DNA of 36,551 nt, from positions 1-36,551 of the forward strand of contig CACVKW010000050.1 of assembly GCA_902749685.1 (NCBI GenBank). The letters run 5' to 3'. The notes beneath the pieces were generated by a model. It made no database searches. It saw nothing but the letters and a program-made list of their open reading frames with translations, and had not been told where the DNA came from. Source of the stretch: Olavius sp. associated proteobacterium Delta 1 (GTDB lineage Bacteria > Desulfobacterota > Desulfobacteria > Desulfobacterales > JAFDCJ01). The translations under genes were made by a program, and so were the position numbers. Positions 7,798 through 15,995 of this stretch are shown piece after piece (position 1 is the stretch's first letter; each line of letters starts with the position of its first letter).

Positions 7798-9084
7798 ATG
7801 TTAACTTTAGTTATTTTCGTTGTACTTGTGGGCATGGTGATGCTCGGAGTGCCGATTTTCGCGGCCATGGGCTTGACTGCGGCGGGAACCTTCATTCTTT
7901 TGGGTGAGGCGTTCGTGTTGCCGATGATGGCGCAACGCATGTACGTGGCCACTACAGGATTCACCCTCCTGGCGATCCCCTTCTTTATCCTGGCCGGTAA
8001 TTTGATGAATTACGGCGGCATTACGCACCGGGTCTTTGATTTCGCCCGTGCGCTGGTCGGTCATATCCGTGGTGGCCTCGGCCACGTCAACGTGGTCGCC
8101 AGTATGATTTTCTCCGGCATGTCGGGCGCGGCTGTCGCCGATGCCGCAGGTCTCGGGGTCGTCGAAATGAAGGCGATGACCGAAAACGGTTACGACAAGG
8201 AATTTTCGGCCGCCATTACGGCTGCCTCGTCAACCATCGGTCCTGTTGTGCCCCCTTCTATTGCTTTTGTCATTTACGGTTCCATCACCGGCGTTTCCAT
8301 CGTCAAATTGTTCATGGCCGGATTTGTTCCGGGATTGCTCATGGGCCTGGCGCTCATGATCGCCGTTTATTTCGTTGCCAAGAAGCGCGGTTATCCCAAG
8401 GACCCGACACCGGTGTTCGGCCTTATCTGGCAAACGTTCACTGGATCGTTCCTTGCGCTGCTCATGCCGATCATCATCATCGGCGGCATTTTGGGCGGCA
8501 TTTTCACACCGACCGAAGCGGCTGTTGTTGCGTCGGTCTATGCCTTCGTCATCGGCTGCTTCGTCTATAAGGAATTTAAACTGAAGGACGTTCCTGAAAT
8601 CGTTTGGGAATCCATCAAACAAAGCGTACGCGTTCTGTTCATCATCGCCACCGCCGGTTTCTTCGGCTGGCTGATGATCCACCAGAGCATTCCGGAGCAG
8701 GTGATTTCAGGCCTGACCACGGTTACGGAAAACAAGTACGTGTTGTTGATCATCGTTGTCTGCGTGCTGATCATTCTCGGCTGCTTCCTGGAAGGCATTG
8801 CGGTGATGGTCATTACCATCCCGATCTTCATGAAGATCATCGGCCAGTTTCAGATCGATCCCATCCAGTTCGGCGTGATCATGGTGCTGTGCTCAATGAT
8901 CGGCCTGCTGACGCCGCCGGTGGGGATGAGCCTCTATGCCGTCGCGACGATCTCCAATGTTTCGATCGGACGCCTCACCCGCGAGCTGTTCCCTTACCTG
9001 CTGGGCATTTTCATCGTCACGTTGATGATCACCTACATTCCCACGGTGTCCTTGTGGCTTCCCAATATCTTGATGCCTGAGTGA
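7798..9084 (+). CDS. dctM: TRAP transporter large permease subunit DctM
   Basis: This 428-residue inner-membrane protein has about 12 helices. It shows the family signatures GLGHVNVVASMIFSGMSGAAVADAAG near residue 95, SSTIGPVVPPSIAFVIYG near residue 142, and LTPPVGMSLYAVATI near the C-terminus. DctM is the Na+-coupled transport channel of the system. It starts with ATG at 7798 after a weak GGATGGGG site, 92 bases after dctP. Its stop overlaps the ribosome-binding region of dctQ. Gene order P-M-Q is less usual than P-Q-M. Confidence 0.96.
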   Translation: MLTLVIFVVLVGMVMLGVPIFAAMGLTAAGTFILLGEAFVLPMMAQRMYVATTGFTLLAIPFFILAGNLMNYGGITHRVFDFARALVGHIRGGLGHVNVVASMIFSGMSGAAVADAAGLGVVEMKAMTENGYDKEFSAAITAASSTIGPVVPPSIAFVIYGSITGVSIVKLFMAGFVPGLLMGLALMIAVYFVAKKRGYPKDPTPVFGLIWQTFTGSFLALLMPIIIIGGILGGIFTPTEAAVVASVYAFVIGCFVYKEFKLKDVPEIVWESIKQSVRVLFIIATAGFFGWLMIHQSIPEQVISGLTTVTENKYVLLIIVVCVLIILGCFLEGIAVMVITIPIFMKIIGQFQIDPIQFGVIMVLCSMIGLLTPPVGMSLYAVATISNVSIGRLTRELFPYLLGIFIVTLMITYIPTVSLWLPNILMPE

Positions 9085-9098
9085 TCGGAGGATTGAGC

Positions 9099-9644
9099 AT
9101 GACACTTCTAAAATCCATCGATGGTGTACTCGGCAAGGTTATGCGTTGGTTCTGTATCGCCAACTTTCTGACCCTGATGGTGATGCTGGCCCTGGTCGTG
9201 TTTGTCCGTTTTGTCCGCATCGACTGGTTCACGTCATCGACCGCAGTTATCGAGTGGTTCAAGCTGAGTTGGTCCGACGAGATTATCGAATGGCTGATGT
9301 CATCGCTCATATTTATCGCCGCCGCGGACCTGTGGCGCCAGCGCGATCACTTCCGGATCGAGGCCGTCGCCGATATGTTGGCGGGCACGATGTTCGGCAA
9401 GATCTTCACCTTCATCATTGAGATCTTCGCCGCCGCGTTTATTGCCACTTTTGCATATTATTCCTTCAATTTGACCATGTCGGTCGGCCGTCATTCACAG
9501 ATCCTGGCGTGGCCCATGACCTGGTGGTACGCACCCATGCCGGTGGCCGGGGCGATCATGTTCGTTTACTCCATCCGCAACTTCATTCAACAAATCGACG
9601 AACTTTTCGGCTTCGGCTGGTTCCAGGCGAAGAAAGAGGCGTGA
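9099..9644 (+). CDS. dctQ: TRAP transporter small permease subunit DctQ
   Basis: I chose ATG at 9099 because CGGAGG sits eight bases upstream; the in-frame GTG at 9081 overlaps dctM but lacks a site. The product is about 181 residues with four transmembrane helices, including the amphipathic stretch ELSWSDEIIEW-like (here KLSWSDEIIEWLMSS) typical of DctQ, and WRQRDHFRIEAVADML. It holds DctM in the membrane and helps dock DctP. A 192-base spacer without a visible gene follows before kdgF. Confidence 0.93.
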   Translation: MTLLKSIDGVLGKVMRWFCIANFLTLMVMLALVVFVRFVRIDWFTSSTAVIEWFKLSWSDEIIEWLMSSLIFIAAADLWRQRDHFRIEAVADMLAGTMFGKIFTFIIEIFAAAFIATFAYYSFNLTMSVGRHSQILAWPMTWWYAPMPVAGAIMFVYSIRNFIQQIDELFGFGWFQAKKEA

Positions 9645-9836
9645 TGTAATCGTTATCAATATCTCAAATTACTTGTCAAAAATGAGTGATTTCCTGCACG
9701 TTCTCAGATAGTGCTTTATTTTGACCCATCACCTATAAAATAGCGTATAAATGACCCCGCGACGGGTTGGCTTGAAGCGGGAGTTAATCTGAATAATTGT
9801 AGTTAAATTAAATTAGGAAAAATAAAGGAGAAAAAA

Positions 9837-10226
9837 ATGGCTGAAAAAAAATCAAAGTACCTGCACAATATCGAGGATCTGCCGAGAGTAAACCTGACCG
9901 GCGATGAAAAACTGCCTTCAATGGCAAATCTGCTTCTCAGCGACAAGATGCTTATCAGCTTCATCGAAAATCCTGCCGGATGCGTGTTCCCCGTGCACAG
10001 TCATGAGTGTGAGCAGATCTTGATCATGCTTGAAGGCGAAGAAGAACATATTTGCGGCGACGAAAAATTCCTGATGAAAGGCGGGGACGTATGTGTTCAC
10101 CCCTCCAATGTTCCCCACGGTGGCGAGACCAAAACCGGATTCAAAGGCATTGATATATTTTGCCCGCCGCGGGAAGATCACGTCGAAAAATTAAAAAAAG
10201 CACTGAAGGAAAAAGGGGAAGAATAA
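9837..10226 (+). CDS. kdgF: KdgF-like cupin, unsaturated-uronate ring-opening enzyme
   Basis: The product is 129 residues with a single cupin_2 barrel. Metal ligands fit the KdgF pattern: His54 and His56 in VHSHECEQ, Gln60, and His94 in NVPHGG. The C-terminal IDIFCPPREDHV matches the conserved D(V/I)FxPxREDF of KdgF. KdgF converts cyclic 4,5-unsaturated uronates released by lyases to linear 5-keto-4-deoxyuronate, which is the substrate of KduI encoded upstream. ATG at 9837 follows AAAGGAGAAAAAA. Context and motif agree; many small cupins look alike, so some doubt remains. Confidence 0.8.
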   Translation: MAEKKSKYLHNIEDLPRVNLTGDEKLPSMANLLLSDKMLISFIENPAGCVFPVHSHECEQILIMLEGEEEHICGDEKFLMKGGDVCVHPSNVPHGGETKTGFKGIDIFCPPREDHVEKLKKALKEKGEE

Positions 10227-10309
10227 TCGGTTTAGCCTTGCCTGTTTGCCATTGAGGGGGGGAGATCCCCATAAGCGCTAAGTTATTTTTGTGGGACAGA
10301 TTGAAAAAA

Positions 10310-10347
10310 TGAACATCGAACATCGAACGTTCAACATCGAACGTTGA
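10310..10347. repeat. family A repeat fragment after kdgF
   Basis: This 184-base gap between the convergent kdgF and mosaic genes contains tandem AACATCGAAC/ACGTTCAACATCGAA words. About 25 bases are identical to the left end of the family A element at 27442-27640. A short GGGGA-GA-TCCCC hairpin lies just before it near 10258-10270. It is probably a partial copy of the dispersed element. Confidence 0.6.
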
Positions 10348-10410
10348 AACTGATTAAAGAGCCTGAACTGTTGGCCGATATTTTGCAGGAGACAGAGGAG
10401 TTCATTCAAG

Positions 10411-11319
10411 CTATTTGGATGCTTCCAGATGTCCCCAGAGCTCATCGAATTGATATTTCAACTGCTCGCGGGCGATCTCGTACAGCTTGCTGCGCCGCCA
10501 GCGAGATATGCCCGAAGTGGCGCCCTGGATGGTTCCGCGTTGCAGGGCCGTGTAAATTTCCTTGGAACTCAACCCCACCGGCACCGCCCCCAACGCTTTG
10601 TACATCGTCGCCTGGGCGGTGCCCGAGGTGCGCATTTTGAGTCCCTGGTAGTCTGCGACCTTCTCGATGGGGCTGTCGCGACGGCCCACCAGGCCGTCAC
10701 CGAAGGCCAGGGGCGCTAAAAGTTTGCTGTTGAAGTATTTTTCGAACTGCGCCGAGGCTATTGCGCGTGTTCTGGCATTGTCGAGAAAGCGGAAATAATG
10801 CGCATTGCTGTCCCAGCAGCCCTGGGCGCCGAATGAGCCGATGAATTCTAAAACCGGGGACCGGCCGCCTTCGATGTTGTTGGCCAGGGTCGGCGCCTCG
10901 ATCCCGGACGTGATCGCCCGCATCTGATCAACGTCGGTTGGGGCCTCGACAAAGATCAAATCGGCCCCGGCCCGTTCATACTCTTTAACGGTGCGGCGCA
11001 CATTGAGAACACCGCCAAAACCGGTATCGCCGTCCACAAACAGCGGTATGTCCACCAGGTCGGCCACCCTGCGGTAGCAGTCCGCCATCTCGGTAAGGGT
11101 CAACAGCGATACATCGGGTCGGCCCAATAGCGAAGCGCTGGCCGAGTAGCCGCCCATGGTCAGCGCCTTGTGGCCTGCCGTTTCAATGATCCGCGCACAC
11201 AGGGCGTCGTGAGCCCCCGGCATTACCAGGATATCTTCGGACAGGATGTACTGTTTAAACAGACTGGTTTTCTTCATTCTTATAAATTTTCGACGGAGGT
11301 GAAATATATCGATCGTCAA
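10411..11319 (-). pseudogene. mosaic ORF: PEP-mutase/isocitrate-lyase-family enzyme joined to an internal DctP segment
   Basis: The ORF is open for 302 codons; ATG at 11277 (residue 15, MKKTSLFKQYIL) is a more natural family start. Residues 15-118 follow the isocitrate lyase/PEP mutase family (MPGAHDALCARIIETAG, FVDGDTGFGGVLNVRRTV). Residues 119-157 resume with ADLIFVEAPTDV and LANNIEGGRSP. The roughly 60 residues that normally separate these parts, carrying the KKCGH catalytic loop and ARTDA, are missing. From about residue 160 to 282 the sequence is a TRAP DctP core: HYFRFLDNARTRAI, QFEKYF, LLAPLAFGDG, GLKMRTSGTAQATMYKALGA, ALQRGTIQGATSGIS. The end (FDELWGHLEASK) may again be enzyme-like. 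Without its catalytic loop or a complete binding fold it is probably nonfunctional, despite the open frame. It does not derive from the nearby dctP, whose matching segment differs. Confidence 0.7.
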
Positions 11320-11407
11320 GGCGCTTTATTTTTAGCTGCATGTATATTATAGAAATTGCAATACGAACATCTTTAATAGTTGTCCAAATAAATCAATAGG
11401 AGATCAC

Positions 11408-12091
11408 ATGAGCAATTTTCTATCGCTGGATGAACAGTTAACAAAGGCCCTGCTGGATAGTATCAAAAGGCTCAGTGATTTGTTCTGGGGCCCGGATCGT
11501 CAAACGTGCGGCGAAATGTTGACCGGTGATTTTTGGCAGCCTTTTAAAACCCTGGATATTGTGCTGGAGTATAATCCTCCCGAAGTATTTCAAAAAATTG
11601 AAAACACTCTAAATAAATTCACTGATAAAGATTCGCTTTTTAATTACTTAGAAACGGCATATGTGCGGCTGTTCATCAGCCACCGTGACGGCATCACCGC
11701 ACCGCTCTATGAGTCGTGCTACTGCGGTGTCGGACCGGGCGAAACTGCACCGTTGATGGGAGAGCCGGCCTTAAAAATGAAACAGCGATTTGATTCCAAA
11801 GGTTTATCGGTAGATTCAAATATCCATGAACCGCCTGACCACCTTGCGATTGAATTGGAGTACCTATATTTTCTGCTGAGCAAAGGCTGGCAGGATCAGG
11901 ACGGAGCCCTGATCGCCGAGGCCGGGTCATTTGCAGCTGAAAGCATGCTGCCGTGGGTGGCGAAACTCCAAAAGCAAATTGTCCGTCAGATGCCGGATCA
12001 CATTTATTTCTTCTTGGCTTCAATCCTGCTGGCGATTCTATATCGGATCGGCAATCTTCATGAACTTTCCCAGAATTCCCGGGCCATGTGA
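11408..12091 (+). CDS. TorD/DmsD-family chaperone for a molybdoenzyme
   Basis: The 227-residue, cytoplasmic, mostly alpha-helical protein has the family pattern YVRLFIS, APLYESCY, LMGEPALKMKQRF and EPPDHLAIELEYLYFLL (residues about 85-160). These chaperones bind the Tat signal of a Mo-bisPGD enzyme and hold it until the cofactor is inserted. The obvious client is the Tat-signal oxidoreductase at 13141-15330. The gene is on the opposite strand and converges on the Fe-S subunit gene with a 34-base tail-to-tail overlap. ATG at 11408 follows AATAGGAGATCAC. Family call is good; the client is inferred. Confidence 0.88.
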   Translation: MSNFLSLDEQLTKALLDSIKRLSDLFWGPDRQTCGEMLTGDFWQPFKTLDIVLEYNPPEVFQKIENTLNKFTDKDSLFNYLETAYVRLFISHRDGITAPLYESCYCGVGPGETAPLMGEPALKMKQRFDSKGLSVDSNIHEPPDHLAIELEYLYFLLSKGWQDQDGALIAEAGSFAAESMLPWVAKLQKQIVRQMPDHIYFFLASILLAILYRIGNLHELSQNSRAM

Positions 12092-12693
12092 ACATTACCC
12101 GGCAGGGTGGGGGTAACGGCCCAATCCAGCAGCCGGGTACCTTCGCGATAGTAGATATTGGGCCGCGTGTTGACGTGGGGCGCATTCACCCGCACCAGTT
12201 TGTCTTCCTTTACCATCCGGCTGACCGCGCTAGTCTGATCGTTGAGATCACCGAAGGTGCGGGCTTTGGTCGGGCAGGTCACCACGCAGGCGGGTTCCTC
12301 CCCGCGCTTTAAGCGGTGTTCGCAAAAATCGCACTTATCGGCCCGCCGGGCAACGGGATCGCGATAGCGGGCCCCGTAGGGACAGGCCGTGACGCAGTTA
12401 CCGCAGCCGATGCACTTTTGCGGGTCAATCACCACCAGGCCGTCCGCCTGTTTGTAGGTGGCATCCACCGGGCAGGCCGCCACGCAGGATGGGGTGTCGC
12501 ACTGCATGCACTGACCGGGCTGGAACTCGGTCCTGCGGCTGTCGCTGATATCCCACAAGGGCCGGATCCAGTTGCGCCAGAATCCTTCCGGTACATTGTT
12601 TTCAACCTTGCACGCCACCATGCAGGCCTTGCAGTCGATACACTTGGATGCATCGATAATGATCCCGTATTTTTTGGATTTACTATCCTTCAT
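12058..12693 (-). CDS. Four-[4Fe-4S] electron-transfer subunit, PsrB/PhsB/DmsB type
   Basis: The 211-residue protein contains four ferredoxin-type cysteine groups. They start with CIDCKACMVAC (Cys18, 21, 24, 28), then CMQCDTPSCVAAC, CIGCGNCVTAC and CDFCEHRLKRGEEPACVVTC. It has no signal peptide of its own, as expected for a subunit exported together with its Tat-bearing catalytic partner. It would pass electrons between the Mo subunit and a membrane or cytochrome partner in the periplasm. ATG at 12693 follows GGGGAATCTTAAT. It is the last gene of the minus-strand redox operon, separated from the catalytic gene by a 447-base gap that holds repeats. Confidence 0.93.
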   Translation of the reverse strand: MKDSKSKKYGIIIDASKCIDCKACMVACKVENNVPEGFWRNWIRPLWDISDSRRTEFQPGQCMQCDTPSCVAACPVDATYKQADGLVVIDPQKCIGCGNCVTACPYGARYRDPVARRADKCDFCEHRLKRGEEPACVVTCPTKARTFGDLNDQTSAVSRMVKEDKLVRVNAPHVNTRPNIYYREGTRLLDWAVTPTLPGNVHMAREFWESS

Positions 12694-12840
12694 ATTAAGA
12701 TTCCCCTATTTTAGCTGGTTCATGCATGATGCTATTGATAGTGTCATATATCAGGTTTCAGGCCTCAGTCCAGCCGCCGGCCAATAAAACGGACGGCCTA
12801 ATCGACAAAGAGACCTTGGGCTTGTTGAGAGTATAAAAAA

Positions 12841-12973
12841 GCGAATGTCGAATATCGAATCATGAATATCGAATGTCGAAGTAAGGCATTCTATCTATTT
12901 ATTTAAAAGGTCTGAGCGAAGCGAAACCACACTTCGACATTCTGCGGTTCGATATTCGATATTCGATATTCGC
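12841..12973. repeat. family A MITE-like element, copy 1, with 19-bp terminal inverted repeats
   Basis: The 447-base gap 12694-13140 has no gene. Within it, GCGAATGTCGAATATCGAA (12841-12859) pairs with TTCGATATTCGATATTCGC (12955-12973) at 18 of 19 positions. The core between them includes GGCATTCTATC (12885-12895), GAGCGAAGCGAAACCAC and TTCGACATTCTGCGGTTCG. The same core is found at 27442-27640 and, reversed, at 29854-29983. The rest of the gap carries family C words (GCTATGCCCTATGCGCTCTGC-like, about 13065-13086). No transposase is present, so any movement would be in trans. Confidence 0.75.
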
Positions 12974-13140
12974 TCTTTCAGAGTTTCTTTTTCGATTAAA
13001 CTGACCGATTTTTAGGCAAGCGGCCGGGCTGATCCATCTCCGGCGGAACAGCCGCATTTCTCCACGCTATGCCCTATGCGCTCTGCCCATATCCCCGTAA
13101 CCCTCCACTCGCACCCTGCACCCCGCAACAATATATCCCG

Positions 13141-15330
13141 TCAAACTTTCCTGACACTGACAATGGTCTCATGCATGGCCATATTGCCGGAGATTTCATC
13201 GGCCTGGTCTTCCAGGACTTCCGCGATACAGGCGCCCTTGCCGTAAATCTTTGACAGCCCTTTTGAAATCACACCAAACCCCGTGTCCATGTATACCGTG
13301 TCCGGTCGGCTATCTTCGGTCACGCGCGCTTTCAGCCGTCCCCGGCCGGCCGTGCTCTTGACCTCGACCGTGTCGCCATGTCGGATGCCCAGCCTTTGCG
13401 CCGGAGCCGGGTGGATCCAGAGGGAATTTTCGTGCTCCAGTTCCCAGAGCAAGGCATTGTTGGTGCTGGCGCTCTGGGTAATGTAGGCATTGCGGCCGAC
13501 CACAATCCTGAAATGGTCTCGCGGCACGGTTTTCGGCGGGTTATAAACCGGCATGGGATCGATCCCATTATCCGCATAGCGCGAACTGAAGAGTTCAATT
13601 TTTTTGGAGCGCGTTTTGAAAGGCTTGCCCTCATGAATTCCGTGGCTGTGGCCGACAATATTGTAAACCCCGTCGTTCTTGAGCGCTTTGGCAACCTGCG
13701 GCAGTTTCGCCAGCTGGGCGTTGCGATAATCTTCAATCGTAAAGTCGAAATGCTCTGCCAGATCTAATCGCTCGGCCAGTTGCTTGACGATCCAGAAGAC
13801 CGGTTTTGATTCAAACATGGCCGGCACGATCGGATCCCGCGTCAGCACACCGGAACATGCCGAGGAGGCTAAAAAGGCCGACACCGGGTCCTGCCGTTCC
13901 AGGTAGCTGGGAGCCGGCAGCACCAGGTCCGCCATCCAGGCCGTATCGCTCATGGTGATATCAACGGTCATCATAAATTCGAGGCTGTTGATCATCCGGA
14001 TGGTTTTGTTGCGGTTGGCACCCGTCTGCATGGGGTTGGTTTTATAGGTAAACCAGCCTTTGACGGGATACGGTTTGCCTTCAATGACCGCATCGCGGGT
14101 ATGCTTAAACGAGCCTTCCTCATCGAACATCATGCGGGCCCGGCCGGCATCGACTCTGTCGTCCGGATTGTCGTCGTAAAAAGGCGCATCGGTTGGGATG
14201 GATCCAGTTTTTATTTTCTGCGGTACAATCAATCCCCCTTGTCGATCCCAGTTTCCCAGCAGGGCATTGACAATGGCATAGGACCTTCTGATTTGAGTGG
14301 AATCCCTGTAATCCGAACTACGGCGCCCGGGATACACCATGGCTGCAGGTGCGGCGGCAGCCAGTTCCCGGGCCATCCGGCGGATGTCTGCGGCCGCAAT
14401 GTCCGTTTCCGCTGCGGCCCAGTCCGGGGTGTACCGGCGGACATGGCTGCGAAGCTTTGCGAAGCCGTGCGTCTTTTCGGCCAGGAATTTTTTGTCATAT
14501 AATTCTTCTGCAACCAGGACATTGGCAATTGCCAGGAAAAATGCCATGTCGGTGCCGGGTTTAATGGCAAACCATTCATCGGCCAGGGCAGCGGTTTTGG
14601 TGAAACGCGGATCCAGCACCACCAATTTGCAGCCGTCCTGCATGGCCGTCATCAGATCAATACTGTCGGGGGTCACCAGGGCTTCGAAGCGGTTGGCGCC
14701 GGGCATGATGATATATTTACTGTGAATCACATCGGGTGTGGGAACCACACCGTAAGTATCCAGAAAGGCCCGGTTGCGGCTCAGCAGGCAGTTGGATTCA
14801 TGGGATATGACATTATAGGAGCCGTAGACTTCTGCAAAATGGTGAACAAATGTCGATTGCATATCGGTGCCGGCCATAAAAAGAAAACCGCAGCGGGTAT
14901 ACTCGTTGCCGATTCGATCCAATTGTTCGGCGGCGTAATCCAGGGCCTGGTCCCAGCTCAGTCGCTGCCATTTGCCTTCTCCGCGGGCCCCTTTGCGCAA
15001 CAGGGGATACTTCAAACGATCCGGATCATAGAGCTGTTTGATGCTGGCATTGCCCCGGGCGCACAACATGCCGCGCGATTTTAAAGATTTCGGATTGGGA
15101 TCCAATTTTTTCACCACGCCGTCTTCCACCCTGGCGATCAGTCCGCACTTGTTGAAACACATATCGCAGGCGGAGAAATGATCCTGAACCTGATCCACTG
15201 AACCCTTTTGGGCTTTAGGAACCAGGGCATGCAGGATTCGGGGGCCGCCCAGGGCCGCAGCGGACGTGGCTGCTCCGCAAAGCTGCAGGAATCTGCGGCG
15301 GGACATCGCTCCATTCATATTAGCCGACAT
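13141..15330 (-). CDS. Molybdopterin oxidoreductase catalytic subunit, polysulfide/thiosulfate reductase (PsrA/PhsA) type
   Basis: The 729-residue protein has a Tat signal (SRRRFLQ at residues 10-16, then a hydrophobic AATSAAALGG). Next comes a [4Fe-4S] site with Cys55, Cys58, Cys62 and Cys90 (CDMCFNKC...CARG). The Mo ligand is expected at Cys181 in SHESNC, as in PsrA, PhsA and nitrate reductase NapA rather than the Ser of DMSO reductase. The C-terminal 120 residues have the dinucleotide-binding fold (VVGRNAYITQSASTNNALLWELEHEN, LGIRHGDTVEVKSTAG). Length fits PsrA/PhsA (about 750). It acts in the periplasm on a sulfur compound such as thiosulfate, tetrathionate or polysulfide; the exact substrate and direction are unknown. 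ATG at 15330 follows GGGAGAG. Confidence 0.93.
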   Translation of the reverse strand: MSANMNGAMSRRRFLQLCGAATSAAALGGPRILHALVPKAQKGSVDQVQDHFSACDMCFNKCGLIARVEDGVVKKLDPNPKSLKSRGMLCARGNASIKQLYDPDRLKYPLLRKGARGEGKWQRLSWDQALDYAAEQLDRIGNEYTRCGFLFMAGTDMQSTFVHHFAEVYGSYNVISHESNCLLSRNRAFLDTYGVVPTPDVIHSKYIIMPGANRFEALVTPDSIDLMTAMQDGCKLVVLDPRFTKTAALADEWFAIKPGTDMAFFLAIANVLVAEELYDKKFLAEKTHGFAKLRSHVRRYTPDWAAAETDIAAADIRRMARELAAAAPAAMVYPGRRSSDYRDSTQIRRSYAIVNALLGNWDRQGGLIVPQKIKTGSIPTDAPFYDDNPDDRVDAGRARMMFDEEGSFKHTRDAVIEGKPYPVKGWFTYKTNPMQTGANRNKTIRMINSLEFMMTVDITMSDTAWMADLVLPAPSYLERQDPVSAFLASSACSGVLTRDPIVPAMFESKPVFWIVKQLAERLDLAEHFDFTIEDYRNAQLAKLPQVAKALKNDGVYNIVGHSHGIHEGKPFKTRSKKIELFSSRYADNGIDPMPVYNPPKTVPRDHFRIVVGRNAYITQSASTNNALLWELEHENSLWIHPAPAQRLGIRHGDTVEVKSTAGRGRLKARVTEDSRPDTVYMDTGFGVISKGLSKIYGKGACIAEVLEDQADEISGNMAMHETIVSVRKV

Positions 15331-15344
15331 ATTAACTCTCCCGT

Positions 15345-15500
15345 ACTTGTTACTGAATACTGGTTATTGGGTACTGGCTTCTGGTTACTGGCACTGGTAT
15401 CCGGTTTTTGGTTTTATTCACCGAATGCCTAGCGCATGGAGCATAGGGCTTAGCGTTCTTTGCGCTCTGCACTATGCTCTATGCCGGTTCCTCGCAACAC
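15345..15500. repeat. family C and TACTGG-type short repeats between the cytochrome and Mo-subunit genes
   Basis: The 193-base spacer holds a run of degenerate TACTGGTT units (about 15351-15413). It then holds a family C tract in which GCGCATGGAGCATAGGGC (15431-15449) is the approximate reverse complement of TGCACTATGCTCTATGCC (15467-15484). Similar CTATGC words lie at about 13065-13086, on the other side of the Mo gene, so the catalytic gene is flanked by them. It is noncoding, with a possible hairpin that could set subunit ratios. Confidence 0.5.
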
Positions 15501-15523
15501 GTAACACGCACCGCGCCTTCGCG

Positions 15524-15853
15524 CTATTTACATTTGGCCGGGGACGGCGAATCGAATGCATGCCCCCAGAGATGGGCGTACATATCGTTTCGATCTTTTT
15601 CCTTCAGCTTGGCCCATTCCTGGCTGCACGACAGCTTATCGATGTTTTGAAAAACCTCATCCCACTGGGCCTGGGTCTTGTCAATGGGGCTCAACGGTTT
15701 GGCGGAGCCGCCGTCACAATGGCAGGTCCGGCAATTTTTGCGGAAAAGATACTTGCCCTTGCGGGCGTTGCCTTTGCCTTCGGCCATGACGATTCCGATG
15801 GAAGCAATCAGAAAAATCAGAATGATTAAAATACAACCGACTTTCTTTGACAT
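15524..15853 (-). CDS. Small periplasmic monohaem cytochrome c
   Basis: The 109-residue protein has an N-terminal hydrophobic signal or anchor (VGCILIILIFLIASIGIVMA) and one haem site, CRTCH (Cys41, Cys44, His45), followed by CDGGSAKPLSP. The pattern GKYLFRKNCRTCH is that of class I cytochromes. It lies between the 13-haem fusion and the Mo catalytic gene, and so may shuttle electrons between them in the periplasm. ATG at 15853 follows AAGGAGATAACC. Function beyond electron carriage is not known. Confidence 0.88.
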   Translation of the reverse strand: MSKKVGCILIILIFLIASIGIVMAEGKGNARKGKYLFRKNCRTCHCDGGSAKPLSPIDKTQAQWDEVFQNIDKLSCSQEWAKLKEKDRNDMYAHLWGHAFDSPSPAKCK

Positions 15854-15892
15854 GGTTATCTCCTTGTTCAGTTTAAATTTCTATCCCGGATC

Positions 15893-15995
15893 CGCCTGAG
15901 GCAGATGGCGCCGTTTTTTTTGTAGTTCTTTTTCTAAAATTGATCCGCCGCAGGCGGACCTTGAATATTCAATAGTCAATTGAAAATATTCAATC
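15893..15995. repeat. cluster of small inverted repeats (REP-like) between the fusion and small cytochrome genes
   Basis: Three possible hairpins are packed in the 136-base spacer. ATCCGCCTGAGGCAGAT lies near 15891-15907. TCCGCC-GCA-GGCGGA lies near 15944-15958. TTGAATATT with AATATTCAA lies near 15961-15993. The first two are related to each other (GATCCGCC...GGCGGA), suggesting a REP family. They may protect the upstream mRNA. Confidence 0.5.

Noticed and set aside
10227..10410. GGGGGGG-AGATCCCC stem as a kdgF terminator
   Set aside because: Only four to five pairs with a two-base loop and no T-tract; too weak to list separately.
12841..12973. CRISPR array because of tandem short repeats
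   Set aside because: The units are contiguous and degenerate with inverted ends, with no regular spacers and no cas genes nearby.
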